Source: HK1 sp965221725
GTDB lineage: Bacteria > Pseudomonadota > Gammaproteobacteria > HK1
Assembly (NCBI GenBank): GCA_965221725.1
Contig: OZ244909.1
Span: 1,612,001 to 1,676,000, forward strand
Reading direction: 5' to 3'
Length of the DNA stretch: 64,000 nt
Part shown: positions 1 through 8,363 of the stretch, in pieces
Layout of the letters: every line of letters starts with the position of its first letter
Position numbering within the stretch: the first letter of the stretch is position 1
The notes under the pieces: generated by a model
Database searches by the model: none
What the model saw: the letters and a program-made list of their open reading frames with translations, nothing else
What the model was told of the DNA's origin: nothing
Position numbers and translations under genes: made by a program

Positions 1-1593
1 GCGGAACGCCTCGCCGTAGCGCCGGAAGAGCCGCGTGCCGCGCTCCTCGCCGAAGGACTCCAGCAGGGCGTCGCGGAGATCGTCGGTCCAGGTGCGGCTC
101 ACCGCCTGCAAGCGGTGCTCAAGCTCCGCGAGGTCGTAGCTCGGGGGGCGTTTCGGGTCGACGTGGATGACGAAGTAGAGCCGGGCCAGCACCGATTCGG
201 AGAGGAGTACCGTGAACTCGGTGTCGGTGCCGCCGAGCGTCTCCTCCAGAATCCCCTGGATCACCAGCCGGCTCGCGGTGGCGAACCGGTCCCTGGGTAC
301 GAACACGATGCAGGAGAAGAAGCGCCCGAACCGGTCCGGATGCACGAAGAGCCGCAGCCGCTGGCGCTCCTGCAAGTGCAGGATCCCCACCGCGGTCTCG
401 AACAGCTCGCCGGCCGGGATCTGGAAGAGCAACTCGCGCGGGAAGGTATCGACGATGTTCTGCAGAGCCTTGGCGGCATGGCTGTTGCGCGGATAGCCGG
501 CGCGGCCGATCACGGCGGCGGCCTTGCGCCGGAGCAGGGGGATGTCGCGCGGCACCCGGTTGTAGGCGGCGGAGGTATAGAGGCCGAGGAATCGGCGCAT
601 CCCGCAGACCCTGCCCTCGGCGTCGAACTGACGGATGCCGATGTAGTCGAGGTGACTCGGGCGATGCACGGTGGAGCGGATGTTGGCGCGGGAGAGCACC
701 AGCAGCTCGGGCTCGTGCGGGTCGCGGCGCCGGCGCGGCGGCGGCAGGTGGGAGAACGCCTCGCGGGCGCGACCGCCGGCGTCTCGCAGCAGCCCGAGAC
801 CGGTGCCGGCCTCGGCCACGTAGCGGTCGCGCGCCCGGGAATCCGTCCCCTCGGGGCGCTCCACGTGGTAGGCGGCAAACCCGAGGAAGGTGAAGTGGTT
901 GTTCTCGATCCACTCGAGGAAGGCGCAGGTCTCGGCAAGCTCCTCCGGCGCGACCGGCGCCGGCGGCGTTGCCCGCAGATCCGCGATGCTGCGATGCAGC
1001 GTCTCGCGCATCGCGGCCCAGTCCTCCACCGCGGCGCGCACATCGGCGAGGGCGGCGTGCACCTCCGACGCAATCGCGTCGAGCACCTCGGGCTCGGTCT
1101 GGCGGCCGGTCTCGATGTGGATGATCGCTTCGACCACGGACTCCGGCGCTTCGTCGTCGAGCGCCAGGAGCGCTTCAACGCGGCCACCGTCGCCGCGGCG
1201 CAGGCGCATCACCGGATGGACGACGAGATGGCTGGTGTACCCGCGTCGGTTCACCACCATCCGCACCGAGTCGACGAGGAACGGCATGTCGTCGGTGACG
1301 ATCTCGACGATGGTGTGCGTCGACTGCCAGCCGTGCTGCTCGACCTGAGGGTTGTAGACCCGCACCTTCGGCGTGCCGGGCGCACGCCTTCGGGCGAGGT
1401 TCAGGTGTGCCATCGCGGCCCCGTAGAGGTCGTCCGGCTCGCGCTCGGCGAGGTCGGCGGACGAGACGCCCGCGTAGTACCCGTCAACGAAGGACAGGAC
1501 CAGGCCGAGGTCCTCCCCGCTCACCCGCTCCCGGACAAGCGCAGTGACGTTGTCCATGAGTTCCGGCGGATGGGTCGTCGGCTGAACCGTCAT
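1..1593 (-). CDS. NAD-specific glutamate dehydrogenase, GDH-180 type (5' part, cut by window edge)
   Basis: Oxidative deamination of glutamate to 2-oxoglutarate with NAD, cytoplasmic. The frame is open from an ATG at 1593 to the left edge (531 codons), so only the N-terminal third of a roughly 1,600-residue enzyme is present. The start has a strong Shine-Dalgarno (GGGAGGCG) about 7 bases upstream. Visible family features are an early LYGA motif followed by a helical stretch, the segment VEIVTDDMPFLVDSVRM-like near residue 95, and ENNHFTFLGF near residue 220, which are typical of the large bacterial NAD-GDH N-terminal (ACT-like) regions. The catalytic domain lies outside the window. Family assignment is from recalled similarity. 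Confidence 0.9.
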   Translation of the reverse strand, partial: MTVQPTTHPPELMDNVTALVRERVSGEDLGLVLSFVDGYYAGVSSADLAEREPDDLYGAAMAHLNLARRRAPGTPKVRVYNPQVEQHGWQSTHTIVEIVTDDMPFLVDSVRMVVNRRGYTSHLVVHPVMRLRRGDGGRVEALLALDDEAPESVVEAIIHIETGRQTEPEVLDAIASEVHAALADVRAAVEDWAAMRETLHRSIADLRATPPAPVAPEELAETCAFLEWIENNHFTFLGFAAYHVERPEGTDSRARDRYVAEAGTGLGLLRDAGGRAREAFSHLPPPRRRRDPHEPELLVLSRANIRSTVHRPSHLDYIGIRQFDAEGRVCGMRRFLGLYTSAAYNRVPRDIPLLRRKAAAVIGRAGYPRNSHAAKALQNIVDTFPRELLFQIPAGELFETAVGILHLQERQRLRLFVHPDRFGRFFSCIVFVPRDRFATASRLVIQGILEETLGGTDTEFTVLLSESVLARLYFVIHVDPKRPPSYDLAELEHRLQAVSRTWTDDLRDALLESFGEERGTRLFRRYGEAFR

Positions 1594-1789
1594 GGCAGGT
1601 CGCCTCCCTCGCGGTGAATCACCAGTATAGACCGTCCGGGATCGGACCGTCCGGCACCCCGTCCACTTCACTTTCCCCCTGCCCGCGCCGATCGTGAGGA
1701 CCGGTCAGCGGAGGTCAATCGGCGGGCGCCGGTCGGGCGGTTGCAGCGGGGACGGACGGGGGTAGCAGGCGTCACAGCGGGACATCAGA

Positions 1790-1892
1790 GATCCCGGCAC
1801 TCACTCGCACATCGAACGAGACGATGGCCTACAACAGAGGTTTCCCGATGCGCATGTTTCCGGCTTCGCGCCTGCGGACAACGCGGTAGAAT
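1790..1892 (+). promoter_or_regulatory. Upstream module of coiled-coil family, copy A
   Basis: Diverged copy of the module found before the coiled-coil genes: AACGAGAC...CCTAC near 1813-1830 and GGACAACGCGGTAGAAT ending at 1892. The TAGAAT (1887-1892) resembles a sigma70 -10 box. The next gene starts 28 bases later. Confidence 0.5.
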
Positions 1893-1920
1893 GGATCCGC
1901 ATACCGAAGGAGGCGCAGAC

Positions 1921-2097
1921 ATGCCCGTCTCAGGTGAAACAGCCATCGTGATCGGTCTCAATCTGGCGGTGCTGGGCTTCGGGTGGAACCTGCACCGGGA
2001 TCTGGCCGATCTGTGCGAACGCATGGCACGGCTGGAAGGACTGTTCGAAGGATTTACCCGGCGCGCAGGCGGCACGAACCGGGAGGCGTCAAAGTAA
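1921..2097 (+). CDS. Small single-pass membrane protein, diverged member of the coiled-coil family
   Basis: A 58-residue protein starting MPVSGETAIVIGLNLAV, with one hydrophobic helix (about residues 8-22) and a short amphipathic C-terminal part (LADLCERMARLEGLFEG). The ATG at 1921 is preceded by GGAGG at a good distance; a longer open frame from 1741 has no such site and runs through the upstream module, so I reject it. Its upstream DNA matches the module before the MSRLSQET genes further right, and the order membrane helix then coiled coil is the same, so I read it as a shortened or early-diverged paralogue. No function known. Confidence 0.6.
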   Translation: MPVSGETAIVIGLNLAVLGFGWNLHRDLADLCERMARLEGLFEGFTRRAGGTNREASK

Positions 2098-2214
2098 AGA
2101 GGTCAGGTGCGGCAGCGCCCCGCGCATGGCCTGTCGCGCGACGCGCGTTCCTCAGCCGCCGTTTATCGGTCGCGAGCCGAGCTTCGTACGCTTTCGTCAC
2201 CCCCGGGGCGGGAT

Positions 2215-2712
2215 TTACTCGCCCCGCTCTTCCTGGCCCTGCTCTTCCTGGCCCTGCTCCGCCCCGACTTGCTCCGACTCGCGGCGCCTCTGCGCATCCA
2301 TGTACAGCGCCTCGAAGTTCACCGGCGCGAGCATGAACGGAGGGAAGTTCCCCTTCACCGTCAACTGGTCAATGGTCTCGCGGGCATACTGGAACAGCAC
2401 GTTGGGGCAGGCCACCGCCAGCGCCCGCCGGCGCGTCGCCTCGTCCATGCCCGCGATGCGGAAGACCCCCGCCTGCTGCAGCTCGACGATGAGCAGCGTG
2501 CGCTCGTCGTCTTTCGCCTCCACGGTCAGCGTGAGGACAACCTCGAAGCGGGTATCCTCCAGGCGGTTGGCGCGGGTGCCGAGGTCGATCTCCACCTGCG
2601 GCTGCCGTCCGGACCCGAACACCCCCGGCGCCTCCGGCGATTCGAAGGACAGGTCGCGCAGGTAGATCCGCTCGATCCCCAAGTGTGGCCTCACTGGCTC
2701 CGGCTCCGCCAT
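2215..2712 (-). CDS. secB: Protein-export chaperone SecB
   Basis: Cytoplasmic tetrameric chaperone that holds precursor proteins unfolded and hands them to SecA. The 165-residue product has the SecB fold signatures: IYLRDLSFESP near residue 16, the strand region VVLTLTVEAKD, and the C-terminal PNVLFQYARETI and GNFPPFMLAPVNFEALY motifs. The ATG at 2712 has GAGGAG upstream. The C-terminal tail after residue 150 is a glutamine/glutamate repeat (GQEEQGQEE) made by a 15-bp tandem repeat near 2220-2255; such acidic tails are common in SecB, but the repeat is polymorphism-prone. Usually next to grxC or gpsA; that context is absent here. Confidence 0.95.
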   Translation of the reverse strand: MAEPEPVRPHLGIERIYLRDLSFESPEAPGVFGSGRQPQVEIDLGTRANRLEDTRFEVVLTLTVEAKDDERTLLIVELQQAGVFRIAGMDEATRRRALAVACPNVLFQYARETIDQLTVKGNFPPFMLAPVNFEALYMDAQRRRESEQVGAEQGQEEQGQEERGE

Positions 2713-2924
2713 GGCTCCTCAGCCTTCGGTGTCGCCGGTGATTCCGGCAGCGTCGAGTCTCTCATACCGACGGATGCGGTGAGTGCCGAAAGCGCCCGGA
2801 GAGAACGAGGCGGTGCGGGGGCACGTTGCTCGGCACCGAAAATATGGTCACGCAATGGTCCTGAATGGAGAGAGTAGCCACGGCACATTGGCGGAGACGA
2901 AATCGAAGAGGGGAGCGATCCGAC

Positions 2925-3020
2925 ATGGAGCTTGCCATTCGCGAGGCGAAATCCCGTCTCTCCGAACTGGTTGTCGCGGCCCGCAATGGCGATGGACAGG
3001 CCGGGGAGGTTTTCAGCGGA
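2925..3020 (+). pseudogene. Remnant of a Phd/YefM-type antitoxin
   Basis: ATG at 2925 begins MELAIREAKSRLSELV, the DNA-binding N-terminus of Phd/YefM antitoxins. After about 25 residues the expected hydrophobic continuation (normally a xITRRGxPVAxLVP-like stretch) is lost and the frame runs on into unrelated sequence up to 3422. No PIN or RelE partner follows. Read as a decayed antitoxin gene. Confidence 0.6.
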
Positions 3021-3106
3021 CAGACGTTTGGTCGGTCATCCGCTCGCGGTCGCGGTTCACGAGATTGCAGGACGAGTCGATCGTTCAGCTCGGAGATAGC
3101 TCCAAA

Positions 3107-3382
3107 TCATTGCGTCTGCCGGGTGGAGGCCAACCGGCTCACGACACCTTCGACACGCGCCTGGCGCTCGGCGAGCGCACGCATTTCCTGGCGAAACTCC
3201 TTCCGATCAGCCGCGGCTTCGGCCCGAAAAGCGTCAACCGTGGCCTGCATCGCGCGCCGGTCGGCCGCCGCCTCGGCCCGGAATGCTGCGGTATCGGCGC
3301 GGATGCCGTTCGCGTTGAGCACGACAACCCCGGCAAGGGCAAAAATCGAGACCGCGAGGGTGAGGGTCTTGGGCCAGTCCAT
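3107..3382 (-). CDS. Membrane-anchored coiled-coil protein, diverged paralogue
   Basis: A 91-residue protein: N-terminal membrane helix (MDWPKTLTLAVSIFALAGVV, residues 1-20) followed by a charged Ala/Arg/Glu coiled coil. The coiled-coil part holds two copies of AFRAEAAADR, 18 residues apart, which equals one heptad plus one hendecad. I chose the ATG at 3382; the longer frame from 3445 adds a non-conserved Thr-rich stretch. It lies directly downstream of the frameshifted copy at 3442-3713 and on the same strand. The topology matches the MSRLSQET family but the sequence is distinct. Function unknown. Confidence 0.6.
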   Translation of the reverse strand: MDWPKTLTLAVSIFALAGVVVLNANGIRADTAAFRAEAAADRRAMQATVDAFRAEAAADRKEFRQEMRALAERQARVEGVVSRLASTRQTQ

Positions 3383-3441
3383 CGTTCCTGGGCAGAGTGT
3401 TGTGGTCGTGTCGGAAATCTGAGGCGTCGTACTGACTGGAA

Positions 3442-3713
3442 TCACCCTCCGGCGGCAAGCTGGTCACGGATGATTTCGACCTGTCCGCCGATGATGCCCT
3501 GCTGCTCGGTGAGCCGGAGGATTTGCTCCTGGAAGACCTGGCGCTCGGCGCGAGCTTCGGCCCGGTCAGCGCGGGCTTCGGCCCGGACCGCCTGCATCTC
3601 GGCACGGAGGGTTTGAATCTCGGCGCGTACGCCGTGATGCTGGTAAGGGTGAGCGCGGCCAGGGCGATGGTGGCACCGATGATCGCGATTGTTTCCTGGC
3701 TGAGCCTGGGCAT
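3442..3713 (-). pseudogene. Coiled-coil family copy B, broken by a one-base deletion
   Basis: Begins MPRLSQETIAIIGATIALAA at 3713 like the intact copies, then leaves frame near 3634. Compared with the copy at 14040-14100, GTACGCCCGTGATG reads here GTACGCCGTGATG, one C short. Restoring it joins the N-terminal helix to the coiled coil (AEIQTLRAEMQAVR) and the conserved end EQQGIIGGQVEIIRDQLAAG. The restored protein is 90 residues, that is the shortest copy (69) plus three heptads. Everything else is well kept, so the mutation looks recent, or it is an assembly error. Confidence 0.7.
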
Positions 3714-3714
3714 G

Positions 3715-3865
3715 TCGGGGCCACCGTGACGAGCGGTTGCGATTGCACGAGGAGGATTCTACCGCGTCGTCCACCGGCGGGAATCGGACATCGTGCCGAG
3801 ATCGTGTGGAATCGGGGCTCCTTCCTTGTGGGCCGTCGTCTCATTCAGCGTGCGAGCGGATGGCG
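3715..3865 (-). promoter_or_regulatory. Upstream module of coiled-coil family, copy B
   Basis: On the minus strand this reads GATTCCC-N17-TAGAAT, with TAGAAT complementary to 3756-3761, 42 bases before the start at 3713. The same arrangement precedes the other copies. Confidence 0.6.
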
Positions 3866-4083
3866 AGGAGGAGGTGGGGGGGTTGCTGCTTGGGAACACC
3901 TTGCGGTCAACGGCTCGTTCAGTGGGCGATCTTCCGTGCCCTGCGATTGCGTGCATGAGCGACATCATTCCCGCGACGAAGCCTGTCCCCAAGAAATCGA
4001 GGAGCAATATCTCATGGGGACTCGGCTGAACTCGGATGCGATCTCGCGGATGCGGTGGTCAGAGGTGAGTCTCCGGAAACGAA

Positions 4084-4109
4084 GCGGGGCGCCCCGAAGG
4101 ACGCCCCGC
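4084..4109 (-). terminator. Hairpin terminator after porin 1
   Basis: GCGGGGCG (4084-4091) pairs with CGCCCCGC (4102-4109). On the minus strand it is followed by TTCGTTTCC and lies 35 bases after the porin stop, so it is a likely Rho-independent terminator. Confidence 0.7.
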
Positions 4110-4144
4110 GATCATCCTCCGAAGAGAACTCAGGAACAGTTTAT

Positions 4145-5074
4145 TCAGAAGCCGACCACGACACCCAAGATCGAGCGGGTGTCATCAGCCATCTCGGGGC
4201 GATCCTCTCGGGTGCGATGCTCAGCGACGACCCTGACGCCAGAACCCAGCGAGTGCCCATAGCCGACGATCCAAGCACGCCCCTCGGTCCCGCCGGAGCT
4301 GTCTTCAAGGTAGAAGTACGGCGCACCGTCACCGATATCGTAGTCCACGAAAAAGCCGGCACGATCGGTATCCTCACTGCCGTCCTCTGGATCCAGCGTC
4401 TCGAAACCGACTTCCCATCCGAGACCGGCAAACGAGCCGCCCACGGTGGCGCCTGCATAAGTGTCGTCGTCATGGTCGGCGAAACCAGCATTGATATTCA
4501 CGAAGCCCATGGAAAGACTGCCCGAGGCCTCAAATCCGTCGACGCCTTCGCCATACCCATCGCTGGAGTTGTTATCCATGATCATGGCCTTGAAGTCGAA
4601 CGGACCTCCAAGATTGCTCGCGTACGAGATACCCGACGCTCGAGAGCCCCTCAGTTGGAAGTTGCCACCGGTGAAGTTGGTTCCATCCCAGTTCGCTGCC
4701 GGGTTGTACACCGTGCCCTGCTGGCCGAATGTCAGTCTGCCGAAGTCGCCACCAATCCAGACGTTCTGGTGCCTGGTGCGGAAGTTGTCAAGCCGCTTCT
4801 CGATGTGCAGCCCGGCCATTATCCCGCCGTCGAGTTCGTGGGAGGCCTTGACGCCGATGCGGCTCCACAGCTTGTCACCGCTGTTATTCAAATCGCCAGC
4901 GTCAACCGCGCCGAGATCCCACCGGGCATCGGAGCCGGGGCTGTCGTCGTCGTCAATGACAATGCCACTCCGCACGCTGCCGTAGAGGGTGCCTTCGGCG
5001 GACACGACGGGGGCAAACCCGAGTGTGCCCAGCAGACCGGCCACCACAGAAGTCGTTAGTACGCGCTTCATCAT
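4145..5074 (-). CDS. Outer-membrane porin (Gram-negative porin family), porin 1
   Basis: A 309-residue beta-barrel channel of the outer membrane. Residues 1-26 form a signal peptide with likely cleavage after VVSA. The mature part has alternating strands, porin-typical motifs such as WSRIGVKASHELDGG and GDFGRLTFGQQG, acidic loops rich in Asp/Gly, and a C-terminal phenylalanine (VVVGF) as needed for barrel insertion by the Bam complex. The start at 5074 (MM; the second Met is equally possible) has AGGAGA upstream. It differs clearly from the two porins at 8.4 and 15.2 kb. A hairpin terminator follows. Solute specificity cannot be read. Confidence 0.88.
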   Translation of the reverse strand: MMKRVLTTSVVAGLLGTLGFAPVVSAEGTLYGSVRSGIVIDDDDSPGSDARWDLGAVDAGDLNNSGDKLWSRIGVKASHELDGGIMAGLHIEKRLDNFRTRHQNVWIGGDFGRLTFGQQGTVYNPAANWDGTNFTGGNFQLRGSRASGISYASNLGGPFDFKAMIMDNNSSDGYGEGVDGFEASGSLSMGFVNINAGFADHDDDTYAGATVGGSFAGLGWEVGFETLDPEDGSEDTDRAGFFVDYDIGDGAPYFYLEDSSGGTEGRAWIVGYGHSLGSGVRVVAEHRTREDRPEMADDTRSILGVVVGF

Positions 5075-5461
5075 CAGTTCTCCTGTGTTCCTGTGTATCG
5101 GACGAGGACATCCGGCTAACCGTCTCCGGCCACGCCCGGCCGACAAGTTCGTGAAAGAAACCCCTCGTGTCACGAGAGGGTGGCGCGAGTCTGGCAAATG
5201 CCCATCCGCCCTGCAACGGAACGCAACTGACTTTGCGGCGCATCCGCCAAAACTGTTGCGCTGATGCAACAGCCTTGGTTCGAACCGGGACGGGGGGCGC
5301 CGAATTCGCGCTTCGCGGGTGGTGCCGATGCCCTTCTGGTGCGCCGAACGGGCCCGCGACGGATCGGGTGTCGGCACTGCGGAGCATCGCACCCCTTGCT
5401 TGTGCCGTGCCGGCCGGTGAACCCGCCGCGCTGGCGGCGTCCGCAGCATCGAGAGTACGTC
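5075..5461. other. Intergenic region between porin 1 and methyltransferase
   Basis: Holds the upstream region of porin 1 on the minus strand and of the methyltransferase on the plus strand. GGTTCGAACC near 5277 recalls a tRNA T-arm but no cloverleaf can be built around it. No gene seen. Confidence 0.5.
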
Positions 5462-6316
5462 ATGGAGCCTTCGGGCGCAGCCGCCACAGCTCGAGCATCG
5501 CCGGAGGAGCTACCGGCTCCCGATGGCCCCTCCGGCGTCCGCGAAGCGTCCTGCTGGGTCTGCGCGCGGCGGGTCGCCCGGTTCGAAGCTTACGGCGTTC
5601 CCCCGCGTCCCGGGCGCTGTCCTCACTGCGGGGCGAAGCCGCGATCGCGCGCGCTCCATCGGCTGGTGCGCGACCGGATCGGGCCGCGGCTCGTGGCCGG
5701 GGACCGGGTGCTCGAGATCGGCCCCTCCCGCTTCAGTGCCGATTACATCATCGGCGGCGGCCGGTTCGGGCCTGCGCGCTGCGTGGCGGTGGATGTGCGC
5801 CGGCGGCGCCACCATCGCCGTCTCGGCGCCGTCGGCCGATTCGTGGCGTCCAGTGCGGCCTCGCTCCCGTTCGCGGATGCGGCGTTCGACGTCATCCTGT
5901 GCAACAACACCCTGCCGTACGTGCGCGAGGACCGGCGCGCCCTGGCGGAAATCGCCCGCTGCCTCAAGCACGACGGGCTCGCGATGATCGACACCCACCG
6001 CGGCCCCGGCCCCACCCGCAGTGCGGATGCGTACCGGTGCGCCCACCCGGAGCTCGGCGAGGACTGGTTCGCGGAGAACGGCGACGCCTGGGTCTACGGT
6101 GAGGACTTCCTCGATCGGGTACGGGAGGTTGGGCTCGAACCGGTCGAGATCGAGCTGTTTCCGAGCGCTCCGGACCACTTCTTCATCGCGAACGGGTTGA
6201 AGCCGCAGGTGCGGGCCCTGTTCGCGTCGCGCCACCCGGCGGGCCTGAGGCGGTTCTTCGGCGTCAGCCCGCCACTTTCGCGATACGGCTCGCGATGCGA
6301 TCGGCCGCCGCTCTGA
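5462..6316 (+). CDS. SAM-dependent class I methyltransferase with zinc-ribbon-like N-terminus
   Basis: A 284-residue protein. Two CxxC pairs (C31/C34 and C53/C56) suggest a small zinc ribbon. The methyltransferase fold follows: motif I VLEIGPSRF (residues 83-91), an acidic end of strand 2 (VAVDVR), LPFADAAFDVILCNNTLPYV as motif IV region, and LKHDGLAMIDT. This is the Methyltransf_11 pattern; the substrate is unknown. I used the ATG at 5462; an upstream open frame from 5264 lacks conserved features. The last 53 bases overlap the 3' end of the convergent integrase gene, so the final residues (SPPLSRYGSR) may be a tail created by integration. Confidence 0.75.
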   Translation: MEPSGAAATARASPEELPAPDGPSGVREASCWVCARRVARFEAYGVPPRPGRCPHCGAKPRSRALHRLVRDRIGPRLVAGDRVLEIGPSRFSADYIIGGGRFGPARCVAVDVRRRRHHRRLGAVGRFVASSAASLPFADAAFDVILCNNTLPYVREDRRALAEIARCLKHDGLAMIDTHRGPGPTRSADAYRCAHPELGEDWFAENGDAWVYGEDFLDRVREVGLEPVEIELFPSAPDHFFIANGLKPQVRALFASRHPAGLRRFFGVSPPLSRYGSRCDRPPL

Positions 6317-7421
6317 CCGGATCGTCGGCCAGGTGCGCATACCGCGCCGTGGTCTGTACCTGGCTGTGGCCGAGGAGCTTGCCGATCATGGGCAGACCTT
6401 CGCCCACCAGCAGTCCGCCGCTGGCGAAGGAGTGGCGGAGATCGTGGAGGCGTACGCCGTCGAGACCCGCGCGCCGACGGATGCGGGCCCAGGGAAAGTG
6501 CAGCGAGGCGATTCGGGTTCCGGGCCGACGGCCGGCGATCACCCACGGATTCCCTTCACCGCGCTCGATTCCCCCCAGCACCGCGACCGCGGGCTCGCCA
6601 AGGTGCACCACCTTGGCTCCCGTCTTGGAGTCCGGCAGGCGCAGCTTCGCGCCCTCCAGGTCAACGTCTTGCCAGCGCAGGTTCATGATCTCGGAGAGCC
6701 GACAGCCAGTGAGCATCAGCAGCCGGATGGCGGCCACGGCGGTCGCGGACTCCGTGCCCGTGCGCTCCGCCTCGCGCAGCACCGCGCCGAGGCGCCGGTA
6801 TTCCTTGTCGGACAGAAACCGCTCGCGCTTCCTCTCCCGGAAGCGCTTCACGTACCGACACGGGTTCGTGCCCTGCGGCCTCAGTCCCCAGGCTTCAGCC
6901 GCGGAGAACATGGCGGACAGGATCCCGAGCGTGCGGTTGGCGGCGTAGGGAGTCGCGCGCATCGCGTGATGCAGGCCGGCGATGTCGGCGCGGGTAATGC
7001 CGGCGATGCCCCGGCCGCCAAGCCGTGGCAGTACGTGCTGCCGAATCGCGAGCTCGTAGCTGTGGGCGGTGCTCGGCTTGCAGCGCACCATGACGTGTTC
7101 GTCGAGGAATCGGCCCGCGAAGTCGTGCATGGTGGTCGTGTCGGTGGGTGGCGACAGCACCCGCCCCGTCAGATCCCGCCCGGTCATCGCGGCGGTGATG
7201 ATCTCCGCCGCCCGGGCCCGAGCGGCTGCGGGCGGGATGGCGCCGTGCGGGCCGATGGTCTTCTTGATGACGCGGCCGCCGAGCCGGTACTTCACGAGAT
7301 AGACCTTGCGCCCCGACGGGTGCACGCGCACGCCGAAGCCCTTGATGCCGGTATCCCACAGCATGTACTCGCGCGACCGGGCGATCAGGGCCTCGACGGC
7401 CTTCTTCGTGATCCTGGCCAT
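6264..7421 (-). CDS. Tyrosine recombinase / phage-type integrase
   Basis: A 385-residue site-specific recombinase. The N-terminal part (residues 1-80) resembles the arm-binding region of island integrases (GFGVRVHPSGRKVYLVKYR), followed by a SAM-like core-binding domain (about 95-185) and the catalytic domain. Catalytic residues are visible: R241 (TGCRLSEI), K267 (SKTGAK), H326 and R329 (HDLRHSF), H352 (LLGHSQ) and Y361 (ARYAHL). All are intact, so the enzyme is probably active. It converges on the methyltransferase gene. No excisionase or obvious att repeat was found nearby; the accessory genes on its 5' side (7.4-17 kb) are candidates for its cargo. Confidence 0.93.
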   Translation of the reverse strand: MARITKKAVEALIARSREYMLWDTGIKGFGVRVHPSGRKVYLVKYRLGGRVIKKTIGPHGAIPPAAARARAAEIITAAMTGRDLTGRVLSPPTDTTTMHDFAGRFLDEHVMVRCKPSTAHSYELAIRQHVLPRLGGRGIAGITRADIAGLHHAMRATPYAANRTLGILSAMFSAAEAWGLRPQGTNPCRYVKRFRERKRERFLSDKEYRRLGAVLREAERTGTESATAVAAIRLLMLTGCRLSEIMNLRWQDVDLEGAKLRLPDSKTGAKVVHLGEPAVAVLGGIERGEGNPWVIAGRRPGTRIASLHFPWARIRRRAGLDGVRLHDLRHSFASGGLLVGEGLPMIGKLLGHSQVQTTARYAHLADDPVRAAADRIASRIAKVAG

Positions 7422-8297
7422 GGGGCTCTCCTCCTCCCCGCATCACGTAGAGGTTCCGGATAGGTACCAGCCGGACTCGACCCGGATCGAGCCGCTTCAG
7501 GCCGCAGTCCGTCGGGCTGGTGCACGGCCCGGCGGGCTGCCACGGGTGATGTCCTGAGACATCCGAGGCGACGTTTCAGTTCGAATGGCGGCGTTTCGGG
7601 GCGGTCATTCTGCTTGACCGATCGTGCCCTGTCTCGTCACCAACCCGCCGCCCGCGGGAGAGCGCACGGCCGGGCATGACCGGCTCGGCGCCGGGGGCGT
7701 CGAGCGGCTTCCTGGTGCGGTGAAGGGTACGGCGGAGGGTGCGGCACCAGCGCCATCAGAGGTGGCGGGCGATGTCTGCGACGCCTGTCCCTACGCCCGC
7801 AAGGGGCGCTATTCAGCGCCTTTTCGGGCGGTTCCGCGCGTGTTTCAGGCGTACTTCAATCCGTCCGCCCGGCGTAGGGACGACGTTGGGACGGCACGAG
7901 GGAACGAACGCCGGCAGGGAATAAACACCTGCGAGCACCCGACCGGACAGCGCGTCCACGACGGGCTCAAGCAGATTCGGCAGGCGCCCTCGCGCGACGG
8001 AACGGGCACCGACACGCCCTCACCGCATCGGCCTGCCCGGCACCGATCGAACCATCCGACCCCAAGCACGAGACGCCTCGGCATGGCCCCGCTCGTGCGG
8101 AGAGGAATCACCGGATTCCGAGCGACCCCCGCTCTCCAATCCGTCGGCCCACCGGGACCGAATAGGTACTCGATGCAGCACTCAGCGCCGGATCCCGAAA
8201 AAGGGATCCACTGAGAGTGAATAAAAAATTTTCCTCAAAAAAATCAATCGCGAACGACATCAGGAACTTATCGATCCCTGCGGATTTGTCTGTCGAG
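7422..8297. other. Non-coding stretch between integrase and porin 2
   Basis: About 880 bases without a convincing gene. An open frame at 7624-8214 has no recognisable domain and biased composition. A perfect 7-bp hairpin, GGATCCC/GGGATCC with GAAAAA loop, lies at 8190-8209, followed by an AT-rich patch (ATAAAAAATTTTCC) that is unusual in this GC-rich DNA and may be the promoter area of porin 2. Confidence 0.45.
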
Positions 8298-8363
8298 GGG
8301 TTTCACGAAGCCCAACCCGGCCTCGGCTGGGAATCAGCCTACCATTCGAAGGGGATCAAACCT
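8298..8363 (+). promoter_or_regulatory. Conserved 66-bp leader of porin 2
   Basis: These 66 bases up to the start codon are identical, base for base, to the leader of porin 3 (16174-16239 on the other strand). The leader contains an imperfect hairpin (CCCAACC / GGCTGGG) and the ribosome site AAGGGGATC. Perfect identity in a non-coding leader while the coding parts differ suggests a regulatory 5' UTR or recent gene conversion. Confidence 0.65.

Noticed and set aside
115..1617. 500-codon plus-strand open frame
   Set aside because: Antisense of the glutamate dehydrogenase gene, which has a ribosome site and family motifs.
5264..5300. tRNA gene, suggested by GGTTCGAACC
   Set aside because: The flanking bases do not pair as a T-stem and no acceptor, D or anticodon arm can be placed around it.
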